Shown one piece after another: positions 26,023 through 35,227 of a stretch of DNA of 64,000 nt. This stretch comes from Saccharopolyspora phatthalungensis (lineage in GTDB: Bacteria; Actinomycetota; Actinomycetes; Mycobacteriales; Pseudonocardiaceae), in assembly GCF_014203395.1 (NCBI RefSeq), contig NZ_JACHIW010000001.1, forward strand, positions 1,054,001 through 1,118,000. The letters run 5' to 3'. The notes under the pieces were generated by a model that saw only the letters and a list, made by a program, of their open reading frames with translations, was not told where the DNA came from and searched no databases. A program made the position numbers and the translations under genes. Position 1 is the stretch's first letter. Each line of letters begins with the position of its first letter.

Positions 26023-27522
26023 TCAGCCACATTCATCCGCGGCGCGCTGCTCACCTGCCAAAAAGTGCGCAATCCGCACCGTGGAGTCGTAGAGGTCCCG
26101 GTAGTGGCGGAAGAATGCGTTGTAACGCTCGGTATGCGCCGGATTCGGCCGGACAGTCTGCGTCACCGGATTCCAGCCGTCCGGGTCGACGGCCGTCCCG
26201 GTGCCGATGCCGGCGAGCAGCGCGTCACCGTAAGCCGCGCCGACCGTCTCGGCCGGGATCTGCTGCTCCTGACCAGTAACGTCGGAAACGATCTGCGTCC
26301 ACAGCCCGCCTTGGGTGCCGCCGCCGACGGCGACCAGCCGACGGGCCGTGCCGCCCGCCTCGCCCATCGCCGCCAGGTTGTGGCGAACCCCGAAAGCGAT
26401 GCCCTCCAGCGCGGCCCGGTACAGCTCGGCCCGGGCGTGACTGGTGGTGAGCCCGGCGAGGACGCCGCGCGCGTCCGGGTCGAAGATCGGCGTCCGCTCA
26501 CCCGCGAAATACGGCAGCAGCAACAGCCCGCGGCTGCCTGCGGGAACCGCGCTGGCTTCCTCGACCAGCTGCGCGAAATCGCCGTCGACCAGGTTGCGCA
26601 GCCACTCGGTGACCGCGCCCGAGGTCGCCATCCCGGCGGCCAGCGTGTAGGTGTCGGGAAACGCCCCGCAGGTGCCCCACAGCGCCGGATGCGGTCGCAG
26701 GTCCGTCAGCACCTGGACGAAGAACATCGTGGTGCCGTACATCAGCATCACGTCGCCGGGTTCACGCACACCGACGCTGGTGGCCTCGGCCCACGCGTCC
26801 ACCGTGCCCGCGGTGACCGCAAGCCCCTCGGGCAGCCCGGTTTCGGCCGCCGCCCGCGCGGTGATCCGCCCGACCACCTCGGTCGGCCACGCCAACTCCG
26901 GCAGCGGCAGCCCCGGCGCGACCCGCTGTGCCCAGTCCGCCGACCAGTCGCGGGCGCGCAGGTCGTAGAGCGGATCGCACTGGCTGGCCGAGTGGTGGTC
27001 CAGCACGTACCGCCCGGTCAGCCGGTACACCAGGTACGAGCTGCACATCAACAGCATCTCGGTGCGCCGGTAGACCTCCGGTTCGCGTTTGGCCAGCCAG
27101 CGGATCTTCGGCCCGACCGCCTGGCTGGACAGCGCCGAGCCGCCCCGGTGCAGGATCTCGTCGGCCCCGAATTCCTCGGTGAGCTCCGCGATCTCCTCGG
27201 TCGCGCGGGTGTCCACGCCGTAGAGAATGGCCGGGCGCAAGGGCTTTCCATCGCCGTCGGCGGGCAGCAGCACGGGACCGATACCGCTGACACCTAGGCC
27301 GGCGATCTCCCGGCCCTCGGCGGCGGAGACCAGTTCCCCGGCCAGCGCCAGGAAGTCCTCCCACCACACCGATTCCGGGTCGTGCTCCACCCAGCCCGGG
27401 TGCGGGTAGGAGGTCTCGTGCGGCCGGGTCGCGCGGGCGATGATCCGCCCGTCGGTGCTGACCAGCACCCCCTTTGAGCTCGCCGTGCCGATGTCGATCC
27501 CGAGCAACACTGCGTCGGCCAT
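26023..27522 (-). CDS. FGGY-family sugar kinase, candidate ribulokinase/xylulokinase
   Basis: 499 residues, full-length FGGY kinase: phosphate-1 motif GIDIGTASSKGVLV at 8-21, phosphate-2/adenosine region LVAVGGGTQGGLWTQI near 400, and YGTTMFFVQ. It phosphorylates a ketose with ATP in the cytoplasm. Downstream of the isomerase in the same direction with a 104-base gap that holds a perfect inverted repeat (27563-27571 with 27594-27602). ATG 27522 follows GGAGGG. Resembles xylulokinase-like members, but the partner isomerase is not XylA. In this setting D-ribulose, produced from D-arabinose, is the likeliest substrate. Substrate is inference. Confidence 0.9.
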   Translation of the reverse strand: MADAVLLGIDIGTASSKGVLVSTDGRIIARATRPHETSYPHPGWVEHDPESVWWEDFLALAGELVSAAEGREIAGLGVSGIGPVLLPADGDGKPLRPAILYGVDTRATEEIAELTEEFGADEILHRGGSALSSQAVGPKIRWLAKREPEVYRRTEMLLMCSSYLVYRLTGRYVLDHHSASQCDPLYDLRARDWSADWAQRVAPGLPLPELAWPTEVVGRITARAAAETGLPEGLAVTAGTVDAWAEATSVGVREPGDVMLMYGTTMFFVQVLTDLRPHPALWGTCGAFPDTYTLAAGMATSGAVTEWLRNLVDGDFAQLVEEASAVPAGSRGLLLLPYFAGERTPIFDPDARGVLAGLTTSHARAELYRAALEGIAFGVRHNLAAMGEAGGTARRLVAVGGGTQGGLWTQIVSDVTGQEQQIPAETVGAAYGDALLAGIGTGTAVDPDGWNPVTQTVRPNPAHTERYNAFFRHYRDLYDSTVRIAHFLAGEQRAADECG

Positions 27523-27626
27523 TGCGCTGTCCCTCCTCGTCGCCGGACCGCTGCGGGCGACCTCGCGAGAGACCGGCGCCCACCCGGGTCAACCTCTCGC
27601 GAAATCACTCCCAACCGTAGGCCCGA

Positions 27627-29042
27627 TCAGCCCCGGGTCCACTCGTCGAGGCGAACGTCCAGTTGGTCCGCCACCGCGCGGAGGGCGGCACGGTGGTCGC
27701 CGGGCACCGCGTGGATGTGGTTGGCGCCGAACTTCGACAGGAACAGCTCGCCCGGCGCGTCCAGCCGCGCGAAGGCGTGCGGCCATTCCGGCGTCGACTG
27801 GTTCATCAACTGCTGGTTGGTCGCGTCGTCGTAGCTTTCGAACTCGCCGAGCATCAGCTGCAGCCGGTACGCACCGTCCTCGCGAGTCAGCCGGCCCAGC
27901 GTCATCTGCCCCGGCGCCGCGATGTGCTGCACCGCCGCACCACCCGCCGGGAAGAAGAACACCTCGGGATAGAAGTTGACCTTCGCCAGGTTCTCCGCCG
28001 GATCGTCGCTGCGGGCGGCGTACCAGGTGGCGTGCTGGCCCGAGTTGCACAGGTCCCAGATGTCCCGGTCACCGTGGTAGTGCCGTACGTCGGCGAACAG
28101 CACCGGGGTGCCGGCCACCGCCTTGAACAGCTGCATGGTCAGCGCGCCGTCCATGTCCGCCTCGGTGGCGCAGACGTGCGGTTCCTTCGGGCCGTTCCAG
28201 TCGTATGGGTCGTTCAGGAATGCCTCGGTGATGTCCATCGTGGCGAAGTGCTCGGTCAGCTCCGGTTGCGCCTTGATCCCGGAGAAGTCCAGATTGCGCT
28301 CCGCGATGATGTCCCGGATGGCCAGGTAGGACCGGATTTGCCGCTCCAGCAGCTCCGGCGTCAGCTTCTTGCCGTCGTAGTGCACGCCCGCGGCGCGCTG
28401 CTCGATCCACTCGCGAGCCTCCTTCGCCTCCGCGGGGTCGGCCTGCTCGGCGCGCAGGACCAGCTCGTACTGGTCGATCTCCTCCACGTCGATGCCGAAC
28501 TTGCGCATCCACTGGTCGGTGTTGGCGACCGCGGTGTTCATACCCATCGGCCGCCCGCCGAACCGGCCGAACGTCGAGCCGTGCAGCGACCGCACCGCGG
28601 CGGATGCCGTGGCGTGCACGCCGATCTTGGCCACCAGGTCGGCGTCGTCCGGCGCTCCCCACGCCCGCGTGTGGCGGCGGCCGACCTGATCCAGCGCACC
28701 GCCCGCGGCGAGCATGCCGACCAGGCCCGGCTCGGTCGGGTCGGTGCTGGCCACCAGCACCAGCGGGCTGCGGGTGGCGTCCGCGGCCAGCATGGTGAAG
28801 TGCGGGAACGCCCATACCGCGTAGTAGAAGACCGTCACGTCCACGTTGGCGGCGGCGACCTTGCGGGAGACCGAAGTGGCGAGCGCGTTGGTGGCGACCA
28901 GGTCGTCGCCGACCACCACCTCGTGCCCGGCGTCGCGCAGCGCCCGGACCAGGGAATCCTGTTTGGACTTAATGAAATCCGCGTTCCGTGCGTGGACGTA
29001 GTCACGACCGTCGGAAATGCTGACTACACCGATGCGAGCCAC
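27627..29042 (-). CDS. L-fucose/L-arabinose isomerase-family protein, candidate D-arabinose isomerase
   Basis: 471 residues. Sequence has the fold of fucose/arabinose isomerases: N-terminal ARIGVVSISDGRDYVHARN, middle GGRPMGMNTAVANTDQWMRKFG, and a C-terminal domain with LFADVRHYHGDRDIWDLCNSG and the metal-type HATWYA and FGANHIHAVPGDH segments. Such enzymes interconvert aldoses and ketoses using Mn2+. L-fucose isomerases commonly act on D-arabinose, which has the same C2-C4 stereochemistry. GTG 29042 follows GGGAGG. Divergent from the LacI gene with an operator between them, first gene of an operon with the FGGY kinase. Confidence 0.85.
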   Translation of the reverse strand: MARIGVVSISDGRDYVHARNADFIKSKQDSLVRALRDAGHEVVVGDDLVATNALATSVSRKVAAANVDVTVFYYAVWAFPHFTMLAADATRSPLVLVASTDPTEPGLVGMLAAGGALDQVGRRHTRAWGAPDDADLVAKIGVHATASAAVRSLHGSTFGRFGGRPMGMNTAVANTDQWMRKFGIDVEEIDQYELVLRAEQADPAEAKEAREWIEQRAAGVHYDGKKLTPELLERQIRSYLAIRDIIAERNLDFSGIKAQPELTEHFATMDITEAFLNDPYDWNGPKEPHVCATEADMDGALTMQLFKAVAGTPVLFADVRHYHGDRDIWDLCNSGQHATWYAARSDDPAENLAKVNFYPEVFFFPAGGAAVQHIAAPGQMTLGRLTREDGAYRLQLMLGEFESYDDATNQQLMNQSTPEWPHAFARLDAPGELFLSKFGANHIHAVPGDHRAALRAVADQLDVRLDEWTRG

Positions 29043-29192
29043 GATTCCTCCCAAGTTCGCTGACAGGCGGCTTTGACTGCTGCGGAACCGGCGGCGGGAG
29101 CACGTGGGCACGCCATCCCGGCGGCACCGGTGAACTCCCCGCGGGGCTGCCCGACCGGGAAAACTCGCCACTTCAGTTGCCGATGAGACCGG

Positions 29193-29210
29193 CGAGCAAT
29201 CGTTTACTCG
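29193..29210. promoter_or_regulatory. LacI-family operator, site 1
   Basis: CGAGCAATCGTTTACTCG, an imperfect palindrome with a central CG step typical of LacI-family operators. It lies between the isomerase and lacI starts and matches the site before the ABC operon (36846-36863, reverse complement) at 17 of 18 bases. Confidence 0.75.
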
Positions 29211-29287
29211 GACGCTATTCTGGCATCACACGGGCTGTCAAGACGGGCGGCCCGCCATCACTCGGCTTGCGGGCACGAGGAGGAGCC

Positions 29288-30283
29288 GTGGCAACGATCA
29301 GTGACGTGGCGACCCGCGCCGGGGTGTCCACCGCGACGGTTTCCCGCGCGCTCAACGGCAAGAGCACCGTCGATCCGGAGCTGGCCGCGCGGGTGCTCGC
29401 GGCCGCCGCCGAACTCGGCTATCGCCCCAATGGACCGGCCCGCAACCTGCGCAAACAGGAGACCGCGGTGCTGGCGTTGATCATCTCCGACGTGGAGAAC
29501 CCGTTCTTCACCGCGATCGCCCGCGGCGTCGAGGACGTGGCGCACGCCGCCGGTTACTCGGTGGTGTTGTGCAACTCCGACGACGAACCGGACAAGGAGC
29601 GCGAGTACATCGACGTCGCCCTGCAGGAGCGGGTGGCCGGTGTGCTGCTGTCGCCAAGCGGGCGCGGGGACAGCGCCGAACTGCTCGGCCGCAACGACAC
29701 CCCGGTGGTGGCGGTGGACCGGCCGTTGCCGAACTCGCCCAGCGACACGGTGCTGGTGGACAGCAAGGGCGCCGCGCGGGAAGCCACCCAGCACCTAGCC
29801 GAGCAGGGCTACCGCCGGATCGCCTGCCTCACCGGCCCCAACGGCGTGCTGACCGCCGACGACCGCCTCGCCGGTTACCGCGACGGGCTGCGCGCGGCGC
29901 AGCTGCCGGTTCCGGCGGCGCTGGTCCGGCGCTCGGAGTTCAAGGCCGCCGGGGCGAAGCAGGCCGCGCGCTCGCTGCTGAGCCAGGACGACCAGCCGGA
30001 CGCGATCCTGGTGGCCAACAACATGATGGCGGTGGGCGTGCTGGAGACCTGCGCCGAGCTGGGCCTGCGACCAGGCCGGGACATCGGCGTCGTCGCCTTC
30101 GACGACGCGCCCTGGGCGAGCCTGCTCGACCCGCCGCTGACGGTCGTCGCCCAGCCCGCCTACGACATCGGTGCGGTGGCCGCCCGGCTGCTGCTCGGCC
30201 GGATCAGCGGGGAACGCGTCGACGCGACCACGACAACGCTCTCCGCGCACCTGGTCGTCCGAGCCAGCAGCACCCGCCCCTGA
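29288..30283 (+). CDS. LacI-family transcriptional regulator of the sugar locus
   Basis: 331 residues: N-terminal helix-turn-helix TISDVATRAGVSTATVSRAL at 3-22, hinge RPNGPARNLR, then a periplasmic-binding-protein-like effector domain (ALIISDVENPFFTAIARG, VVAFDDAPWASLLDPPLT). It probably represses the isomerase-kinase operon, itself and the ABC transporter until a sugar or sugar phosphate binds. GTG 29288 follows GAGGAGG; the upstream open frame is not part of the domain. Regulon assignment comes from the shared operator. Confidence 0.94.
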   Translation: MATISDVATRAGVSTATVSRALNGKSTVDPELAARVLAAAAELGYRPNGPARNLRKQETAVLALIISDVENPFFTAIARGVEDVAHAAGYSVVLCNSDDEPDKEREYIDVALQERVAGVLLSPSGRGDSAELLGRNDTPVVAVDRPLPNSPSDTVLVDSKGAAREATQHLAEQGYRRIACLTGPNGVLTADDRLAGYRDGLRAAQLPVPAALVRRSEFKAAGAKQAARSLLSQDDQPDAILVANNMMAVGVLETCAELGLRPGRDIGVVAFDDAPWASLLDPPLTVVAQPAYDIGAVAARLLLGRISGERVDATTTTLSAHLVVRASSTRP

Positions 30284-30298
30284 ACGTTCACCTCGCTA

Positions 30299-30323
30299 GA
30301 AGTGGCTTACGCCGCTTATAAAG
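30299..30323 (-). repeat. Fragment of the dispersed repeat (copy C)
   Basis: On the minus strand this reads TTTATAAGCGGCGTAAGCC then ACTTC, like the first block of copy B (TTATATGCGGCGTAGCCGCTT). Only this block is recognisable. It lies between convergent lacI and GH172 genes. Confidence 0.45.
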
Positions 30324-30358
30324 CAGATCCAAGCGGTGCCCTTCGGCGAGGCGAGGGG

Positions 30359-32722
30359 TCAGTTTTCGCGTTGCTGTTGGCGAATGACGACTTGCACCAA
30401 TTGCCACACGTCGGTCGGGGGCTCGCCGTCGTCCTGGCCGGTCGTGTCCGGGGTGCCCGACTCCGGCACGGTGGACTCGGTCGGCGAGGCCGGTGGTGTC
30501 GTCGGGGCGGTGGGCGGAATCGACGGGGCCGAGGGCGGAAGTTCCGGGGTTTGGGTCGGTAGTTCCGCGGTTTGGGTCGGTAGTTGCGGGACGCCGGGCA
30601 GTTGCCGGGTCGATGGGCGTCCGCCGTACCAGTACGCCGTTGAACTGTAGTCGCCCGGCTCGTCGTTTACCGGACCGTGCTCGATACCGGCCACCAGACC
30701 ATTGCGGAACGGCACCGCGTCGTTGAGCAGCAGCCGGTAGGCACCGGTGCAGTCGTACCGGCAGCCATCGCCGTTGATCTCGTGCGCCGGGTTCCCGGTC
30801 AACGGCATCGAGAACGTGGTGCCGAACCGGAAGTACCAACCGGATTCATAGAAGTCCTCGGTACCGGTGCCGTGCCACGCCGGCATGCTTGCGCCGTCGA
30901 CGAAGAACCGTTCGTCGCCCTCCAGGTAGTTGCGCTGGTTGACCTCCGCCATATCGGAGAGCGGTTCGCTCGTGTGCCGCCTCGTACCCGGCGGTATCAG
31001 CCCGCGCATGGTGTGCGTGACGCCGTAGAAGGTGCCCGCGCCCTCGGCCCTCAAGAAGTTCCAGTCCTGCCCCGATATGGTCCGCCCGCGCTGGTGGGTC
31101 GCGTGGAAGTAGCCAGCGTTGGGGTCGAGCTGACCGTCGGAACTGGTCACCTCCGCGGTCGCGCCGACGATCGGCACCCCGCCGGTGTTCACCAGCTCCA
31201 CCGTGGCGTGCTGGCCGAACGGCATGGGCCACCAGGCGGTGTACCAGCCATCCAGCCCGGGATCGACCGAGCTCATCAGGGCGCGCACGTCGTGCTCGCC
31301 GAGCCCGGTGCCGAAGAACTCGCCGACCGGCGCGTCCACAGTGGTCTTTCCGTCGAAGGTAATGCGCAGCCGGGTGCGCTCCAGCACCTCGTCGGAGGCC
31401 GCGACGTCCTCCGGCCGGGTCGGGTAGCGCCCGAGCAGTTTGGACCGCGCGAACACCGGGTTGTCGATGCGGTAGCCGTGCGCGGCTTCCTCGCCGGGGT
31501 GCCCAGGACCCAGGTCGAGCACGTCGGTGCGCACCCACTCGCCGTTGACCAAGCTGTGCACGTCGTAGCGGAACTCGTTGAAGTCCAGCGAGGACGAGAT
31601 GAACCGGTTCTCGATGTCCACCGAAGACCGACCGGCAGTGACGCCCGGCGGCACGTCGATGACCTGCACGCCCCACGACCCGGGGGCGGCCGGGCCGCTG
31701 CGCCACTCGCCGACCTGCCGACCGTTGACGCGCAGGTTGCCGACCTGGTCGGCGATCTGCGGGTCGTACCGCCGGATCACCCGGATGCCCTGGTTGTCCG
31801 GGTGTACCCGCATGCTGAACCGGCTGCGCCCGCCGGCGCCGAACGCCCGGCCGTCGTCCACCACCTGCGGTGCCGCCATCACCTGCGGCAGTCGCAGCCG
31901 CAGCTGGTTGATCCGGGCGGGTCCGCGGAGTTCGGCGACCGTGGCGGCCGCGCCGGCCGGCAGGTCGAAGTCCCGCCGGACCGGCGTGCCACCGGCTCGC
32001 GGCTTGGGATCGGCGACCCCGAACGCGCGGAGCCGCGCGAGGACGTCTTCGGCGGGGTCGCCGGGGTTGAAGGTCCGCACGCCCTCGGCGTCGGGGAATG
32101 CGCGGTAGTCGACGTGGTAGAAGTACGGGTTGTTCTGCACCGTGACCCGCATCGATTTGCGATACGGCATCGGCACCTTGACCACCACGCCGCCGGCGGC
32201 GTCGTCGGCGTTGGCGACCAGTGGCCATTCGAAGGGGGCACCCAGCTTCCCGTTGACCACGTCGATCAGCGGCGCGTCCAGCACCACCCGACCGTCGAGC
32301 TCGACCACGATGTTGCCGGTGCCGGTGACGTCGCCGAGGGGTTCGCGAGTGGACCAGATCGAGGAAATTTCGCCGGCGCCGGCGTGTTCGGCGATGACAC
32401 AACCGCGGCCCGAATGACGCAGGCAGGAATAGGTGCCCTCGAATCCGTCGTTATTCCCGCCGGTCCGGTCGTAACTGGAGAACTGCCGCGACTGTTCCGC
32501 GCCGCGCAGTTGCGCCAGTCCGTCAAGATCGCGGTACGTTTCCCAGCCTACTGGGCCTTTCGTCGTGGGCGCTGAAGTTTGACCATATGCGCGGACAGAG
32601 CCGAATCCGGCGTCCGCGACCACGGCGGCCGCCGCCAGCGAAGCGACTCCGAGGTAGGCACCGAGCCAGCGAGCGCGCCGACGACCGTTTCCCGGCGGCG
32701 ACAGTGCTGAGCGGTCTCTCAT
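30359..32722 (-). CDS. Exported GH172-type (DUF2961) glycoside hydrolase
   Basis: 787 residues. Basic N-terminus (RRRARW) and hydrophobic segment 19-37 form a signal peptide or anchor. The body is DUF2961/GH172 with conserved [48 protein letters not shown] (~615-630) and [13 protein letters not shown] (~675-687), motifs that carry the acidic active-site residues of the family. GH172 enzymes hydrolyse alpha-fructofuranosyl or D-arabinofuranosyl links. The last ~90 residues are a Pro/Thr/Ser-rich tail with LPTQT repeats, then a short helix. In the sugar locus, it could release D-arabinose outside the cell for import by the CUT2 transporter. No operator copy was found upstream. Confidence 0.85.
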   Translation of the reverse strand: MRDRSALSPPGNGRRRARWLGAYLGVASLAAAAVVADAGFGSVRAYGQTSAPTTKGPVGWETYRDLDGLAQLRGAEQSRQFSSYDRTGGNNDGFEGTYSCLRHSGRGCVIAEHAGAGEISSIWSTREPLGDVTGTGNIVVELDGRVVLDAPLIDVVNGKLGAPFEWPLVANADDAAGGVVVKVPMPYRKSMRVTVQNNPYFYHVDYRAFPDAEGVRTFNPGDPAEDVLARLRAFGVADPKPRAGGTPVRRDFDLPAGAAATVAELRGPARINQLRLRLPQVMAAPQVVDDGRAFGAGGRSRFSMRVHPDNQGIRVIRRYDPQIADQVGNLRVNGRQVGEWRSGPAAPGSWGVQVIDVPPGVTAGRSSVDIENRFISSSLDFNEFRYDVHSLVNGEWVRTDVLDLGPGHPGEEAAHGYRIDNPVFARSKLLGRYPTRPEDVAASDEVLERTRLRITFDGKTTVDAPVGEFFGTGLGEHDVRALMSSVDPGLDGWYTAWWPMPFGQHATVELVNTGGVPIVGATAEVTSSDGQLDPNAGYFHATHQRGRTISGQDWNFLRAEGAGTFYGVTHTMRGLIPPGTRRHTSEPLSDMAEVNQRNYLEGDERFFVDGASMPAWHGTGTEDFYESGWYFRFGTTFSMPLTGNPAHEINGDGCRYDCTGAYRLLLNDAVPFRNGLVAGIEHGPVNDEPGDYSSTAYWYGGRPSTRQLPGVPQLPTQTAELPTQTPELPPSAPSIPPTAPTTPPASPTESTVPESGTPDTTGQDDGEPPTDVWQLVQVVIRQQQREN

Positions 32723-33155
32723 CGTGCTCGTCCTCCCCGCACACCACTGCCCGCAGTAGACGGTGATCCCGCTCTGTCTTGGATGGTGGTGCGCGCATGG
32801 ATGAAGTTTTGTCCGACTACGGGTGAAAGATCATTCGCGCATTGAGCGCAGCGTAAGAAAATGCCCTCCACAAAGGCAACTAAGACGGGCGGTGTCGAAG
32901 AATCCGCAACGCGAATTCACTCAATGAGATGGTTGCCGGGCCCGGGGGCGACCGACAACCACCATCCAGGTGTTATTTGGCTTGTTTCGCGCGGAACGCG
33001 CAGACCACCAACGGAATTCGCCCCGACACGCGACCATCCACAATGGACTCGGCAAATCCGCTACTCACCGGCGAGTGCGACATCGAGCCGACCTGCGGTC
33101 GCGAGTGGTCGCGGCGGCATGCACGACCACTCGCGCCGATCGGCTCAGCCCTGGA
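32723..33155. other. Intergenic region between the ABC operon and the GH172 gene
   Basis: 433 bases with no gene. It contains the GH172 promoter region (relatively AT-rich around 32800-32900), a weak hairpin (GGTTGCCGG / CCGACAACC, ~32932-32961) and the terminator at 33100-33135. No CGAG...CTCG operator copy is seen. Confidence 0.5.
33100..33135 (-). terminator. Terminator of the sugar ABC operon
   Basis: Perfect 12-bp stem CGCGAGTGGTCG (33100-33111) with CGACCACTCGCG (33124-33135), 12-base loop, 20 bases after the binding-protein stop. Confidence 0.8.
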
Positions 33156-34160
33156 TCAACCCTGGTTCAGCCGGGCGTAGATCTCGGCGGCGTTGTCCTT
33201 GGTGACCAGTTGGGTCTGCAAGGTCTGCGACTTGGGCACCGGCTGGCAATCGACCAGCAGCTTCTTGGCCGCCTCGACCGCTTCCGCGCCGCCGGTCGGG
33301 TACAGGTTGGTGGCCTGCAACCGGCCCTCCTCGACCGCCTTGATACCGCCGGACGGGATGGGCAGCCCGTCGATGCCGACGAACTTCAGGTCATTGCGAT
33401 TGGCGGCCTGAGCGGCCAGGTACGCGCCCTCGGCCATCGGGTCGTTCTGCGCGTAGACGGCCTGGATGTCCGGATGTGCCTTGAGCAGGGCGTCCATCTT
33501 CTGCTGCCCGACCGACCGCTCCCACTCGCCGTCGGCGGTGGCCACGATCTCGATCGGCGAACCCTGGATGCCGTCCTTGAAGCCCTGCTCCCGCTCCGCG
33601 GCCGGGGTCGAGCCGGACAGGCCCTTGATCTGCACGATCTTGCCGCCCTGCGGCAGCACCGTGTTCCTGAAGTACTCGCCGGCCTGCCGACCGATCTGGA
33701 CGTTGTCGGCGCCGATGTAGGTGGAGAAGGCGTCCCCATCGATCTTGCGGTCCAGCACCACGACCGGAATTCCCTTGTTGTAGGCCTTCTTGACCACATC
33801 GGTCAGCGGCGCCGCCTCGTTGGGCGAGATCATCAGCAGGTCGACCTGCTTGGTGATGAAGTTCTCCACGTCACTGACCTGCTTGGAGTTGTCCTTGGCC
33901 GCGTCGGCGAACTGAACCTCGAACTGCGGCACCTTCCCGGCCGCCTGGCGGATGTCGTCGTCCATCCGGACCCGGTACGGCTCGGCGAGGTTGGCCTGGC
34001 TCATCCCGATGGTGTACTTGCCGTTCGGGCCGTGGCAGTTCTTGGTCGGATCCTGGGCCCGCACCTGTCCGGTGTTCTCGCTGGTCGTACCGCAACCGGC
34101 GGCGATCAACGCGACCGCGGCGCACGTGACTGCAACCAAGGACTTAGTTGTCTCGCGCAT
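33156..34160 (-). CDS. CUT2-family sugar-binding lipoprotein
   Basis: 334 residues, type I periplasmic-binding (RbsB-like) fold. Lipobox LIAAGC. Visible family motifs: IGMSQANLAEPYRVRM at the first strand, DLLMISPNEAAPLTDVV, IPVVVLDRKI, and VYAQNDPMAEGAYLAA with the conserved ligand Asn-Asp. Captures a monosaccharide for the permease and ATPase encoded upstream in the operon. ATG 34160 follows GGAAGGAAG. ATPase - permease - binding protein order is normal for Rbs/Ara-type importers. Confidence 0.93.
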   Translation of the reverse strand: MRETTKSLVAVTCAAVALIAAGCGTTSENTGQVRAQDPTKNCHGPNGKYTIGMSQANLAEPYRVRMDDDIRQAAGKVPQFEVQFADAAKDNSKQVSDVENFITKQVDLLMISPNEAAPLTDVVKKAYNKGIPVVVLDRKIDGDAFSTYIGADNVQIGRQAGEYFRNTVLPQGGKIVQIKGLSGSTPAAEREQGFKDGIQGSPIEIVATADGEWERSVGQQKMDALLKAHPDIQAVYAQNDPMAEGAYLAAQAANRNDLKFVGIDGLPIPSGGIKAVEEGRLQATNLYPTGGAEAVEAAKKLLVDCQPVPKSQTLQTQLVTKDNAAEIYARLNQG

Positions 34161-34183
34161 CGTGCTTCCTTCCGGAGAGGGTT

Positions 34184-35227
34184 TCAGGACGTTGGACGCA
34201 AGCGCTGCAGTGCCGCCGCCGCGACGATCACCAACCCCTTGATCAGTAGCTGCAGATCGGTGTTGACGCTGTTCAGGCTGAGGATGTTGTTGAGGATTCC
34301 GAGCAACAAGGCACCCGCGATGGTGCCGATCACCGAGCCCCGACCGCCGGCCAGGCTGGTACCGCCGACCACCACCGCGGCGATTCCGTCGAGCTCGTAA
34401 GCGATTCCGTCGTTCGGGCTGCCCGCGTTGAGCTGGCCGGCGTGCACGATGCCGGCCAACGCGGCGCAGAATCCGGCGATGCCGAAGGCGATGATCTTGA
34501 CCCGGTTCACCGGCACACCCGAGAGCCGGGCGGCCTTCTCGTTTCCGCCGATGGCGTAGAGGTGCCGGGAGTAGGCGCTGCCGCGCAGGAACAGGATCGC
34601 CACGACGGCCACCACCGCGAAGATCAGCGCCGGAATCGGCACCACACCGCCGAAAGTGCGTTCCCCGAGCAGGGAGAACAGCATCGGCGCCTGCCCCGGA
34701 CCGTCGCCGTAGGAGATCTGTACCGTCTCGCCGCCGGACCACATGCGCGCCAGACCCCGGGCGATCTGCAAGCCGGCCAGCGTGACGATGAAGGCCTGCA
34801 CCCCGAGCAGGGCCACCGCGGCGCCCTGCGACAGGCCGAAGACGATGCCCGCGAGCAGCACCAGCGCGACCGTTGCCCACACGCCGAAGTCGTCATCGAC
34901 CATCAGCACGGCCGACCCCACCGCGGCCAGCCCGAGCACCGAGCCGACCGACAGGTCGATGCCGCCGATCAAGATCACGAAGGTGAGCCCGATGGCGATG
35001 ATCCCGATCTCGGAGACCGCACGCACGATGTTGAAAAGGTTGTCGCTGCTCAAAAAAAGGATCTGCCCGTTGTTGCGGGGCGAGAAGATCACCGCCGCCA
35101 CGAACACCGCGACCAGTCCGAAGAAGCTCTGGAACCGGAACAGCGTCTCGACCGTGTTCGCCCGCCTGGCCGGGGCGGCCACCGATCCGCCGGGTTCCGC
35201 GGGCCGGTCTTTCGTCTGGTTGCTCAC
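34184..35227 (-). CDS. CUT2-family sugar ABC permease (RbsC-like)
   Basis: 347 residues with about ten hydrophobic segments. The BPD_transp_2 signature is clear: ILIGGIDLSVGSVLGLAAV, LGVQAFIVTLAGLQIARGLA, YAIGGNEKAARLSGVPV and GILNNILSLN near the C-terminus. The first gene product (ATPase) overlaps it by four bases (ATGA). Forms the membrane channel, presumably as a homodimer. Confidence 0.94.
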   Translation of the reverse strand: MSNQTKDRPAEPGGSVAAPARRANTVETLFRFQSFFGLVAVFVAAVIFSPRNNGQILFLSSDNLFNIVRAVSEIGIIAIGLTFVILIGGIDLSVGSVLGLAAVGSAVLMVDDDFGVWATVALVLLAGIVFGLSQGAAVALLGVQAFIVTLAGLQIARGLARMWSGGETVQISYGDGPGQAPMLFSLLGERTFGGVVPIPALIFAVVAVVAILFLRGSAYSRHLYAIGGNEKAARLSGVPVNRVKIIAFGIAGFCAALAGIVHAGQLNAGSPNDGIAYELDGIAAVVVGGTSLAGGRGSVIGTIAGALLLGILNNILSLNSVNTDLQLLIKGLVIVAAAALQRLRPTS

